From the NCBI GenBank assembly GCA_002633005.1, contig NMRA01000127.1:188001-246007 (forward strand): a stretch of 58,007 nucleotides of DNA, read 5' to 3'. Positions 32,636-43,760 of this stretch are shown here, in pieces. This DNA is from Phoronis australis (lineage: Eukaryota; Phoronida; Phoronidae). Every line of letters begins with the position of its first letter. The first letter of the stretch is position 1. The position numbers were made by a program, and so were the translations under genes. The notes beneath the pieces were generated by a model. The model worked only from the letters and a program-made list of their open reading frames with translations. It did no database searches and was not told the DNA's origin.

Positions 32636-35347
32636 AATTGTCCTTTTCAAAGCGCGATATCTAACAAATAAAGAAGCCGAAGAGTGTGATTTTTTTCCAA
32701 AAACATACAAAAACATGTGATGTAGCACTAACATGTGTTTTTTAAGAGTTAACCAGTCAATAGGGAAAATATCAAACTATTAGTGGCAGATTCTCTAGTG
32801 GCCTGAGCGGCTGCTCGCGTGTCAATCCACTGCGAGCGTTTTATTTTTTTCGTTTTTTCAAGAGAAACCAGTAAGATCGCGCAAATTTAACATTTAATTC
32901 GTGTCGCTCGATGCAAATTAATACATTATATCCAGGAGACGTGCCGCTCATTCAGGACATACTTTCGTGGTGCCCCAATAAGCCTTTTCAATGAGTGTTG
33001 AGCAATGACCCCGAGTAACTTGGTAAATTTAAATTATGAGATGGGTCGCTTTTAATGGGGTCTAAATTTAATGTGAACTACTGTGAAAAATGACCTCATT
33101 GGGGTTATATAAATAATTAACAGGTTTTTAAAGTTAATTAGGGCGTTCTTCTGTTCTGTACAGTGGTTGTGTGCGTGTGATAATACTTAGCTCCTTTGTT
33201 AACTGCCGAGCATGGTCTTTTGTGTGGTGGGACAACATGCAGATAAATTAGACAATTTTCTGCCAGTTGCATAAACTTACAATTTTTTGTTCTATATTAT
33301 GATGTACTGGAATGTTTGTAAAGTACAACACATTAATTTTTTGATGATATCTTCTAAGAAATTTTTACCAGACAACTCGACGCAAAGAGAATGAGTGTGA
33401 CGGACGTACCTGACTTGACGTACGCTTTGCATTTCTAGTATTAAATTGTTTGTTGTGGCTAAAATACTACTTTGTAATACTTCAAACTTCAGTATTTGAG
33501 CTATATTGGTCTCCTGATACTCATTCAATGATTTTAATCAAAATGCAACGATTGAGCTTTTGCACGAAATCATTACCTCGGCTATGCCTATGCTGGGAAT
33601 GTGGATATTAAAACAACCTCCTAAAATAATCACTTTTCTTCGAAAACGGTAAGCGATATAGATGGTGATGAGAGAGTCAATTATTTTGTATATGACTCTT
33701 GCTGGTAATCGGGAAAACTTTTTTATGCGTTAAGTAGAATACAAATTCGAAACTTGTAAGTAAACGTGACTATGCCAAATATAAAATGTAAAATAAAGTT
33801 TAAAGCATTACTAATCATCATTGAAATAATTTGTCTTTTAAAATAGGACTTGGCCTAAGATTGTACAAAATTATTGTCGGACCATGTCACTGATAGTTTT
33901 GATAGATGCCCATGTTATTAATAAAGTTGATGTTTTAAATGTATTAGTAACAGGATTTCAGTATCTTCTTATAACAAAGTATGAACCAGCATGGTGCAGT
34001 TGACAGCATCGACTTATTTGAACACTTTTTGCAGTGTTCCAAAAACTAAGGATATCTTTACCAACACGGGCAGCGACAAAAAATGCTTAATTAAAAAAAT
34101 AACATCTTTTATTTACATTTTATAACCTGATCCAACTATTTAATTTTGATAAGTTTAATTCTAATAAGCATAACCACTAGATGACACTGTAGAGTGCAAC
34201 CTTTCAGCGAATACTTTTGATACTGAGAAAGTGCAAGTTTAAGTCCGTAGCAATTTGTTTAATTTATAGATGTTTTTGTAATATTAAATACTCTTAGGCT
34301 CTTAAGTGTGAGACAAATCTTGTCTTCTGCGTGCTTGGAAAGTCAAAACAAGATTTAAGGTTGTATTTATCGGCTAAAAAGTTGTAATGTCATGGGTGTG
34401 ACAGACGTACGACACCATGATATTCAAGAGTTGTCCTTATACCCCAAGAGGTCAACGATGTGCTACGGGTGAAATGATATTTTTAGAAAGTTTAGGCTTA
34501 ATGTTTTTGCCCAAATTTGATAATATTGTAAAATTCCCGTAATTAGATTATTTTTGACAATAATTAGCAACACTTTTAAAAATCAGGGTAATTTTTAGGG
34601 TCAAATGACCTCCAAAATTGGGTACGTTTAGGAAACAAATTGAAAGTTATAGGAAATTCAAATATGGGTCATGAAACTAAAGAGACTAGGCTTTCAGATG
34701 AGACCATAGATGTTATTCTAGTTGCAATTTTGAATTTTTGTCTCTAGGCTGGCCTTTTCACAGAATAACCCCTTTATTGAAATGTATACTGCTTTAAGAA
34801 CTCATTTCTTGATATGTATTCCAAAGTCAGATATTTTTTTCTGTTGTAGCAAAACAAGCAAATCCACAATCTGTACTTGTTTCAAAGTTCACATTGGAAA
34901 TTATGCAAATTTGCACTACTTGCTTACGAGGCCTTTGTTTTGTGACTAGTGCGTAGTAACAAAAATATCAAACATACGACAGAATTGCGCACCCAATCAA
35001 AACCGAGACGGCGTATACCTGGGGCGAAAGTACGTACAACCCGAGTGAATGGCACGTCCCTGTATACTCCTGAATATATTGTATTGCTTCGAGCGACACG
35101 AATTTAATGATAAGTGTTCGCTATCTTACTGGTTTCTCTTGAAAGTACTAAATCGTTCGCAGCCCTACAGGCCGGACTCTGACATCTCAGTCTGCCAATG
35201 GTTGCTATCTTCTGATATTTTCCACATCGACTGAATACCTCTTAGAAATGTATGTAAGTGCTATATCACATGTTTTTCTGTTTCTTGAAATGTTCAAGCT
35301 CTTCCACATCTTTATGTGTTAGATTATGCACTTAGAAAAGAACAATT
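32636..35347. mobile_element. 2.7-kb element with ~340-base terminal inverted repeats
   Basis: The left arm at about 32636-32980 is an imperfect inverted copy of about 35015-35347. Shared blocks include AGAGAAACCAGTAAGAT, AATTCGTGTCGCTCGA, AAAACATGTGAT.TAGCACT, GGAAAATATCA and GACGTGCC..TCA.TC.GG. The 2-kb interior is AT-rich with no frame longer than about 80 residues and no transposase motif. It looks like a large non-autonomous foldback-type DNA transposon. Exact termini and target duplication could not be fixed. Confidence 0.75.
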
Positions 35348-36395
35348 CGCTCCGTTTGTTTTTTCCTATGCCACGTGACTGAAAGCAGTTTCCAATATGG
35401 CGTCAAGTTGTTAGCCGCAGTAAGGCGTGCGCCCAGTCTATGTAATGTCTATGGTTATGACGGTGGAATTTTAGTCCTCTCTAGTGAGAAAGGTGACAAT
35501 TTGGTACTGCAGGTTATAACGCTGGTCTAAAATATGTTCCAACTGCAAACTAGTCCATACTAAGTCTAAGTTATACACATGGTTTAAATCTTCATTAAAT
35601 ACTAAAAAACTTTTATTTTGACCACATTTATGTGAAATTAAGGTTTCCCATTTAAATTTCCAACTGATCGATGTTAGGTCATTAAATTGAGTGACTTTCT
35701 TATCAACCCGTTGTACCCAACCGAGGCCTTATAAGAGTCGGCAATGCCCTCCAGTCGTGAATCATATTGTTTCCGCTTCTGCAAGGTCACGCGACATCTA
35801 GCGTTGAAGTTTCCACAGTTCTTATGCTTTCGTTTGTCAAGAGAATACCGAGACTCGTAGCTGTTCATAATGCAAAACAAAACAGTGAGTAGAGAGTTTG
35901 TTTTCAAAAATGATATTTTAATAATGCAGTTTTTGCGTATTTTCAAAACATATGCTCGAAACCAACTATCGAACAGATTTGATATAAAACACAATCCACG
36001 GGTCTCTTAAAATGTCCCAGGGTCGACCACTTTTTGTAAGGCCAAAGGAACAAAGCACAGGGATTTTTTTTCAAGCTGGGTCCTTAACGTTATCTAAGTA
36101 CGCTACCTCACTAAAGACGTCACTGCACGCGTTTATGCCATCCGAAACGTAAAAATGTACAATTTAAACAAATTCTGTATGCATTTTTCAGTCCGTTTTT
36201 TACTCGTTGGTGAAGAAACGTGGCAAAAACACACCATGTAAGCAAATAGGAGCTCATAATAAGAATGAAACAGTTCACGAAAACATTCATTTATATAACA
36301 GAAGCCTGTCAGTAAAAAACAACACAGAAATGTGAGACAGTATGATGTAGGCAGTTTAATTGAGGCATACATTAAAGTACGTGAGATGACATGTT
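35348..36395. other. No recognisable gene
   Basis: Only short frames without motifs, for example 35674-35994 minus and 36133-36372 minus. It may hold decayed upstream parts of the Tigger-like transposase, but no DDE core could be read. Confidence 0.35.
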
Positions 36396-36985
36396 TTTGT
36401 TAAGTGGCAAACAAAGCCTACGTGAAATCTCTGTCTCCTGAAAATCTACAATTGGCTCTCCGAAAGTCCGGAATATACGTTTGACGACACCGTTGTCCTC
36501 CTGAAAGGATCACTTCATCCACAGCGTTCTTGCTGAGTGCTGGTGGAGGGGAGGTTGAAAATGATTTTTTGCTAAACGGTTGCAAAAGTGTACAGATGCA
36601 AAGAGGCCATTGCCGAGTGAACAAGTGCTTTCAAGCAGTTCTGCAAGTTTGTCGTGTAAGGTGCTGACTGAGAATTTAGAAATGCTGAAAACGAAAAAGA
36701 ACACAACAAAACCACAGGTGACAATCACAAAGAAGGCACAAGAGACAAAGGAAGAAACAGGTGATAAAAAGTCAACGGTGACTACAAGAAAGGCATGTAG
36801 AGAGAACAACAGCAACAAACGTTAAGTTCAGAAACCAATAAAATGATAATGAACCAGGTCCATCGGGATTAAAGACATGACACGCTCCACAGTTCGAAAG
36901 TGACGACGACGAGGACTCGGATGCGGGGGATGTGGACAGTTGCTGCGTCTGTAACAAATGGTCACCACAGCAAATACGCTAACGT
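36396..36985 (+). pseudogene. pogo/Tigger-like transposase, C-terminal remnant
   Basis: Translation from about 36410 reads ANKAYVKSLSPENLQLALRK then SGIYV before a stop. This matches the A...SLTP.NI...FRKTGIYPFN segment near the C-terminal end of pogo/Tigger-group DDE transposases. Further pieces in shifting frames follow: PPERITSSTAF near 36500, NEPGPSGLK near 36850, then an acidic DDDEDSDAGDVD run and CCVCNKWSP near 36945-36970, the small zinc-binding tail seen in many invertebrate members. Stops and frameshifts throughout mean it is inactive. The catalytic DDE part upstream is not recognisable. Confidence 0.7.
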
Positions 36986-38318
36986 GCGTCTTTAGTAGTC
37001 ATTAATTGGGGAAATGTGAAGTCCAAGACTGTAGCCACTGGACTCACTAAAGATTTTGCTGTTACGTGACAGCACTAAGGAGACACGACATATTTTTCTG
37101 TCCCTGTCATATCTTGCCACGCCGTCAAAGCTAGCTCCAAGAAGAGTATCACGTGATAACTAGGATCCGATGTACTTTCACACGTTAAAAGCTTAATCAG
37201 TTTGACAATTGTTGTATTTTTAAATTTAAATCTCGCTCAAAATACTGACTATACATGTATGTGATTGTGGGGAATCATGCATGCGTAATATTTACTTTTA
37301 AGCAGGAGTTTTCGATTTCGTGTCAATATAACACCTAATAAGCTGGACCAAGAAGACGAAATTCGCAAAACTGTACAAAATACACAACATTTTATTTCCG
37401 GTTATTCCCCCCCTTAACTCAAAATCCTGGATCCGCCCCTAAAAAGGTTAGGTATATCGGCCTATAGAATGTACCTAGCCACAAAATCATGGGCACCGAA
37501 GACATTGTGGTCTCCGAGGAATGCCCATTCGAGGAGACGAATCGACGCTCACTAGTCGAAGTGCTATTGAAGAAAGAGCCCTCTTTTGAACACCTGAATA
37601 GAAAGCTGTTTATCCGCATAGAATCGTTTGTTGGATTCCCTCTTCCCGCTGGCGTGATTTTTATTTGCAGTTCTCAAAGACCCAATTTGATAATCTTCAG
37701 AACGCAAAAGTGTGTTAGCGTAAGGTGTGCTATGAAATTCCCTTACACAGGATTTCCTGCGTGTTGCGGAAGCGCTCGGGTTTGTGGTAAAAGCAGCGCT
37801 GCTTCGGTAACATGACTATTGCCTTAGGACATCCTGCTTTCCACAATGGTGTGTTAAGATTGTTTAGTATAATTTTTCGACGCATTATGGACTCGTGGGT
37901 TCGCACTCCTTGTTTTTTAGAGTTATGTTGTGAACCAGTGTCATAGGTGTTATTTTGCACTTCACTGTTTTGCTTTGAATTTTGCCATTCAGGTTGACCA
38001 GCCGAAGCAACGCTTAATTTATAGTATGATGTAATCAAAATCGCCGTCACTGTTACTAGACATGCGTGACACTTTGTGTGGGGATTTTTAATTTGAACCT
38101 GAATAGAAGTTTTCCGCGTGTACCTTAACCTCTGACACAGCGCCACCTATACTGAGAAGCGGCCCTGTGGAAACATGATGAGTGACCACGGAATTCGGTG
38201 TCGGAAGCATAGCGATCACAACGTCACCGCTTCCACACGCCTCTAGGTAATGTACCTGTTTGGGCTTAAGTCACTGGATTGGGACTCTCTTGATTTTTTA
38301 CTTCCATCACTGCCCGTT
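36986..38318. other. No recognisable gene; hAT-type right end at 37434
   Basis: CCCCCTTAACTCAAAATCCT followed by GGATCCGCCCCT (about 37407-37439) has the form of a hAT-type right terminus; its left partner was not found. Frames at 37489-37815 plus and 37730-38146 minus overlap each other, have no domain, and are not supported as genes. Confidence 0.35.
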
Positions 38319-38518
38319 TTAACGCTGTCATCGTTCAAGCAATTTGTCTTGACAACATGCATACCAGGTTCTAAGCTGAAATAGTCTATCCCCGTCGTCC
38401 TATACGCTGACTTCTTGTTTTCGAATTGATTCAAATTATTCTGTTCCACCTGGTGTCCATTTTTACTTTTTCCGAGACAGTTTTTGGCGTCCACCTTTCT
38501 GTTAGCCGAAACGCACTG

Positions 38519-39323
38519 AGGGCTGTATTCCAAGGACCATCTCCTTAAAATAGCTTAAGGTAAACCTTGCTAAGACTCATCTTGGGTAAGGTCACCTTAT
38601 GCACCATGCTATTTTGAAAGTGTCCTTAATCCTTTCCTTCATTAAGGTGTACGTTAAGAAACTGAGGTGGACCTCAAGGAAAACCCCCGCCGTTTCAGGT
38701 GAACTTTAAGGTGGACTTTGAGGTGAACCTCAGAAAACAATGGGGTGTCACAGCGTGAGATCTTTATTGGAGAGAGAATAAGTTGTGTAATGACTGTAAA
38801 GTGTAATACATGCCCATGCACAGTTATCTAATACTAGTCAATATAGTTAGAACCATCATGGAAACAGCAATTTGAAAACGCAAGACCTATACTTACGTCG
38901 AAAAGCCGTTAGCTATTCAACTAGTTGAAAAAAGAAGGCTACTATTGATTTAAGTTAAAATAGTTTAAACGTTTGGGAAAAAGAAGAGGCGTGGGAAATA
39001 ATATTGAAATGATACAACGTGCAGAAAAAGTGTCGCTAGGGTGCCAGTACAATATGCTGAACAACAGCAAATACACGGTTTACAGCTGCAATTGTGTTTA
39101 GATAATCTCCCACCTTCTCTGGTAGCATGAAAACGAATAAATTACTTATCAAGGTTGGTCTTAATGATACCTCAGAGCTATTTATATGATTTAAGGTACT
39201 CCTTTTCATAATTTGAGGTGGACATTAGGCACAGGAGTCTTTTATAAATGAGTCCTTTTTAGTTTAAGGAAAGGCTTTTAAGGTTCACCTTACAGAAAAC
39301 TTAAGGATTGTAGTAAACGCGGC
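38519..39323. mobile_element. PIF/Harbinger-derived element, unit 1 copy
   Basis: Left end GGGCTGTATTCCAAGGACC. Right end, reverse complemented, GGCCGCGTTTACTACAATCC. Same insertion as 13306-14109. The Myb/SANT-like reading frame is more degraded here (stops in the KKDEAW region, now with an in-frame disruption near 38965-39010). Confidence 0.5.
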
Positions 39324-39518
39324 CTGCAAGCAGGTAGTTCAGCAGATTGACTTATCAGACTTATAGCCGTCAGACGTCACGTAGGTAGTGCACAACTGGA
39401 CTCAAGCCAGGACACTGCCAAAAGTCCGTCTTCACAGACCAGAGGTGAACACCCAAGACAGCATTCAAAGTCGTGACCATATTCATGTGACTAACATTCA
39501 GTCTCACCATGAAGAAAA

Positions 39519-39538
39519 CAACACACACACACACACAT

Positions 39539-39574
<36 letters not shown>
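39519..39574. repeat. (CA)n/(CG)n microsatellite
   Basis: CA repeats interrupted by CATA and a short CGCGCG tract, at the site equivalent to 14315 in unit 0. Confidence 0.95.
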
Positions 39575-40282
39575 CCGCATACATATAGCACCGCATGACA
39601 CAACAAGAGAATAGCACGTTCACAACGGCATGTTTCCTGCGTAGTGAAATAAAAGTATACCTTAGACGTTCATGTGTCTCTTAGAATACAGTGCTAATGA
39701 TTATGAAAATATGTATATGTGTTCCCACTCGAAAAAGGAAGTGATATTGATTTTTGGTTGTCTCCGACTTATGTGTCACCTACTAGTGGCACTATCTTTT
39801 TTGTGTTTGTGTTTGCGCCTGTATCTTATGAAGCCTTTGCATTTTTTAATTTTGTCAATATATTTCTATGAAATTAGCAATAAAGTTCGATGACTTTTGA
39901 ACACATCTAACTACCACTCTGTTCCCTTGTAGTAGTTTTATTTTTTTACATTGTCTTCTGTGTCTTTGAAGCTCCTGGCGTATTTTCATAAAATTTTGCG
40001 AACAGTCTAAAGTTGCTACGTACATGTATGTGACTGTTGACAGCTGGTTAAAGAAAAGACGGTGTAGATCACGTAAGTCTTTATTTTGTACATTTCCGTA
40101 TAACATGGATTTCAGGCATGCTGTAAAAGAAAATAATTTTTCTAAAGGTAAAGTAGTATTTCAGCGGTATCCTTGCCGAAAAAATATCTGAGTACCACTC
40201 GAGCAAAATTGTAATAATAAAGGTGGCGATTCCTTCTTATACAGTACTCTAATAATAATTTTACGCAAGTGCACTTTTTGAA

Positions 40283-41140
40283 TCGTACTAATTAAAAGCC
40301 TCGTATTTCTAAGCCATGACATTGTGATGGGCACATAACTTTAATAAATAGTTCAAATGGCAGTTGCACTTAAAAATTCTACATTTAACGTAATGAGAAG
40401 TTGGCTCAACTTTCAACGTCTGTAAAAGCACATGCGATCTTATCTGGCATGAAAACTGGTATCACGCTTAGGGTCTTAACGAAGAAAAGTAAGTGACAAT
40501 ATTAGTCAAAACAACGAGATTTTTCAACTCATCACCATCATCATCAGTACAAGTAATCAAGACCATCTACAACCTTGACCCATACAGTGTACTGTAGAGC
40601 TATCAGGACGCATCATAGCAACACAACATCAATGACAACGCTTATGTTTAGAACTTCCGTCTGTCAACAGTACAGATAACATGATCTAAGGAAACGACAG
40701 AACTTAGGGCTGTCGCCAAAAGAAACTGTAGACAAGCTCAGGTATCCCTTTGGTATCATTACTAGCGTTATAGGCACCTTTGGCATTTGTTGTCAAGACT
40801 TGGGCTCGCGCTTCCTAACAATTATTCAGGCGTTGTTGATGTGATTGGTTTCATGGACAGACAAATATCGATGTCAGGGAAACAACATGGTTATAGATTC
40901 ATGAACTACAAATGGGTCACTAATGGCTTAGTGGGGGAAACGAAAAACTGTGTGAATCCTTCTTTCTGCTGTCGATCAAGATGGTGTGGCAATTGCGACG
41001 CACCAGAAGACTGTCTATTAGAGCGACACAGTGAGGACAATTAAGTCGGGATATCGAGATCCTGAGATAAGTAATTAAAAAAGAAACGCGTGATGTCATC
41101 TTTAGGTCACTCATCAAATGTTATCCCCAAAATGTATGAG
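40283..41140. other. Unit 1-specific insertion of ~860 bases
   Basis: Unit 0 reads straight through at about 15015 (ACGCAAGTGCACAATTTTAC), whereas unit 1 has this extra segment between ACGCAAGTGCAC and CAATTTTAC. A frame at 40787-41044 (plus) contains KQHGYRFMNYKWVTNGL, which faintly resembles DDE integrase-type helix-turn-helix linkers but is too weak to call. GAGATCCTGAGATAA at 41054-41070 also occurs near 3935 and 21552, so part of the insertion is repeated sequence. Confidence 0.55.
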
Positions 41141-41283
41141 GGGCAATTTTACAGAAAGCGGTAAATTTTCAAACCAAAAATATGCAAGTTGTTAATCATT
41201 CCACCTCGGTGTATAAATAATCTACATGACAAAACAATCTGTGATATGTCTTGAACCTAGTTTTCCCTGAAATGCTCTTGCAG

Positions 41284-41525
41284 TCATTCTTTAGAGTTGA
41301 CCAACCGCCATTATGTCTGAAGCCAGTTGTCGTTTGTTTTGATGTTCTTGTTCGTATCGAAAATAGATTCCCATCACGGTATGGAATATTGAGACCAGAC
41401 TTATGAGAGTAAAAAGCCTACTTCGATCCTTGATTATAGCATACTAAATAACACGAAAGACAACATTAAATCCAGACGTAAAACAAAAATATGAATCTAG
41501 TCATACAAATGTTCTGCAAGTCATA
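41284..41525. repeat. Block nearly identical between units (unit 1 copy)
   Basis: Partner of 15163-15404, with about 98% identity by hand count. It lies about 800 bases 3' of the GPCR2 stop. Confidence 0.7.
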
Positions 41526-41564
41526 GCATGAGATGTAGCTGCTACTCGCCATAAGCACATTTAA

Positions 41565-42004
41565 AGATGCTATGTCTGATTAAATCGTGAATATGCAAAT
41601 GGAGTACTAGATTAGAAACAACTCTGGGTTTTTCGGTATGTCAGAAAACATTCAAGAACAAGTTACCATTACAATCACGCTAAAGACTCCTTTTGAGAGA
41701 CCACTTTTATGTAAATGAGTATGGTAATAATTCATAGTTACCCTAATGACACATGGCACAGAATTTATCATTTGTTTCTTTCACTATCAAATATCGATTG
41801 CAAATTATTTCGAAATTATTACTTTTTCTATATGTTAACAGTTGTTTTTAAGTGTATCAATTGTGGTCTTTTCTTTAAAATCGCAATTTATTTACAAATT
41901 GTTTCTTTTCCCGATTGTACTTGTACACGCAGTTCTCCAGCACGTCAGTTGGTTGCGCTTGAAACAAATTTAAACATACACGGTTTTAATGAGACATAGC
42001 ATCT
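41565..42004. mobile_element. TTAA-flanked MITE, unit 1 copy
   Basis: TTAA at 41561-41564 and 42005-42008. Ends AGATGCTATGTCTGATTAAA and, reverse complemented, AGATGCTATGTCTCATTAAA, so the TIRs are almost perfect here. It is 440 bases, about 90 longer than the unit 0 copy because of an internal segment near 41800-41890. Confidence 0.8.
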
Positions 42005-42321
42005 TTAATCCTGGCGCTGATTCAGAGAAGGGTCTAGGGACTTTCACGTCGGACCCTTTGAACGCAATCATATTAGACAACATGCAATTTATTTAACACA
42101 ACCCGAAAATAAAAAATTCAAATTATTTTGTGACTAGATTTTTCTTTTTACTTTGATACAATGATAATTTACACTACTAGCTATTTCAAACTAAGCTCCT
42201 TAGATAAAAGTCCAATTGGTGTTTAATACGCAGATAGCAATTGAACAAAAAGTATTCTGTCGAGTAATGGTTCTAGTCTTGAAAAAGTTTTGAAGAGAGT
42301 TCCGTGCCAAATCCGACAAGC

Positions 42322-43725
42322 TCAGTTTACCGATACAACATCGAGTTCAAAATTATCTGAAGCAGTATTTGTACTAGCTTCAGATGTTGAAATCGTCTTG
42401 GTGTTAGGGACTCTAGAGGACGCTGCTGTAGATGTCTTTCGGCAACATGGCCACATGTTCACAAAATCTCTTCGAAACCTCTTTCCACTTACACAGTATA
42501 GAAGGAAATTTATGCTGTGGTTTATATCAACGAAGAAGTATGCCAGTGTCGAGAAGAAGATGTATTGAACGAATCTGTACATGGTCGGGTCTCCCATGTA
42601 ATCCCAAAAATTTTCAGCTATCACGAATGCTGCGTACGGAGACATGAGGAACGTGAAAGAAGCCGATATTGTTAACAACATTCTGGTAATCTGGTTCTGT
42701 TGCTCTCTTGCCTCGACGTCCTTTTCCCTGTTATTCGTCATTGCCGCATTCTTACGAGTAGCAGCTGATGTCAGCGATATTATGATTCCGTTAAGAACGT
42801 ACAGCATTATCAAGGGAATGAAAGAGTAAACAGTAGTGTCCACCCACGTGTAAGCTGACAAGAACTGTTTATCTGGTGCACGCCACATACACGTCCAAGC
42901 ACTAACTGCGGTGTAAACAGCATGGACGAAAAAGAAGTAGTGGAAATTTAAGATAATAGAAAGAACTGAAAGAGAAATTGTAACAATGACCGCATTTTTG
43001 ACAGTACAAATGGATGAAGCTTTAAATGGAAAAGCAACAGCGATGCAGCGTTCGCACGTCATAGCCAAAACCGTCCACACCGACATGTAAGCAGCAAAGG
43101 ACATGATGAAGTTGTTAATTCGACAACCAGCTTCATTGATGAACCAAGTCTGATCAAATTGGTCCATTGTCAAACCAAGTGTCTTCGACATCATGACTGT
43201 TGTATCAAAGATGGCCAGCATAGCCATGTAAAAACATGACGAGTTTTTACGAATTCGTTTGCGTATAACCAAGAAGGACAAAAGATTTCCTAGAAAGGCT
43301 AAGGCTGGGAGAAAGTAGTATTTGTAGGTCTGCAAGTTGACCGCGACCCAGAAGAGATCGTAAGAGGATAACAATGCCCTGATATGGGGGTTTTCGTCAA
43401 AGGGGACATTTATTATTTCGTTCGTGCTATTCTGTACAGTACCATTAATGGAATTGAAAAACGACCGGTTCATGGTGGAATTTACACCTGACAAATTGTG
43501 CACGTAACTATTATGGTCTGAAAACTTGAAGACGGGTATTGGTTGAACATCTCGAGTCGAAGAGGTCTGCAGAGAACCATCTGTTGTTTGAATCCAGTAC
43601 GCAGTTGTCATTTCGAAAATCGACCCTCGGTTGGTTTCTTTTATAGTTGACCATGATGTCACGCTGAGGTTGTTTACTTGGTTTTGGATGTTCATTTCTT
43701 GAGTGGGTGTTGCGCTATCGACCAT
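42322..43725 (-). CDS. Rhodopsin-class (class A) GPCR, copy 2
   Basis: 467 residues, uninterrupted and the same length as GPCR1, with the same motif plan: GN in TM1, LAIFD in TM2, ERC after TM3, C201/C279, FLMSP in TM6, NFLLY at 406-410, dicysteine at 427-428. From Y137 to C279 only 8 of 143 residues differ from GPCR1 (about 94% identity). The N-terminal 130 residues differ at about 54 positions (about 58% identity). Changes also cluster in ECL2 (281-297) and ECL3 (381-394). The N-terminus is again rich in Asn-glycosylation sequons. This pattern suggests a young duplicate whose ligand-facing surfaces diverged. Neuropeptide-type ligand is inferred from the fold and not shown. The coding exon has an upstream acceptor like that of copy 1. 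Confidence 0.9.
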   Translation of the reverse strand: MVDSATPTQEMNIQNQVNNLSVTSWSTIKETNRGSIFEMTTAYWIQTTDGSLQTSSTRDVQPIPVFKFSDHNSYVHNLSGVNSTMNRSFFNSINGTVQNSTNEIINVPFDENPHIRALLSSYDLFWVAVNLQTYKYYFLPALAFLGNLLSFLVIRKRIRKNSSCFYMAMLAIFDTTVMMSKTLGLTMDQFDQTWFINEAGCRINNFIMSFAAYMSVWTVLAMTCERCIAVAFPFKASSICTVKNAVIVTISLSVLSIILNFHYFFFVHAVYTAVSAWTCMWRAPDKQFLSAYTWVDTTVYSFIPLIMLYVLNGIIISLTSAATRKNAAMTNNREKDVEAREQQNQITRMLLTISASFTFLMSPYAAFVIAENFWDYMGDPTMYRFVQYIFFSTLAYFFVDINHSINFLLYCVSGKRFRRDFVNMWPCCRKTSTAASSRVPNTKTISTSEASTNTASDNFELDVVSVN

Positions 43726-43741
43726 TATTGTTGTCCTTTAG

Positions 43742-43760
43742 CTAAAACAACAGAATGACG
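43742..43760 (-). promoter_or_regulatory. Conserved splice acceptor upstream of GPCR2
   Basis: On the minus strand CATTCTGTTGTTTTAG precedes CTAAAGGACAACAATA and the ATG. The acceptor tract is the last part of the 5' flank that is well conserved with unit 1; sequence further upstream diverges quickly. Confidence 0.6.

Noticed and set aside
36510-36825. Opposed open frames over 36510-36825
   Set aside because: They are shadows of the degraded Tigger-like C-terminal region; the plus-strand motifs explain the sequence.
39370-39606. Cysteine/valine-rich minus-strand frame
   Set aside because: A product of the (CA)n microsatellite.
40787-41044. Possible DDE integrase-like fragment (HGYRFMNYKWV)
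   Set aside because: The resemblance is limited to a few residues, no DDE residues are visible, and the frame lies in a unit-specific insertion.
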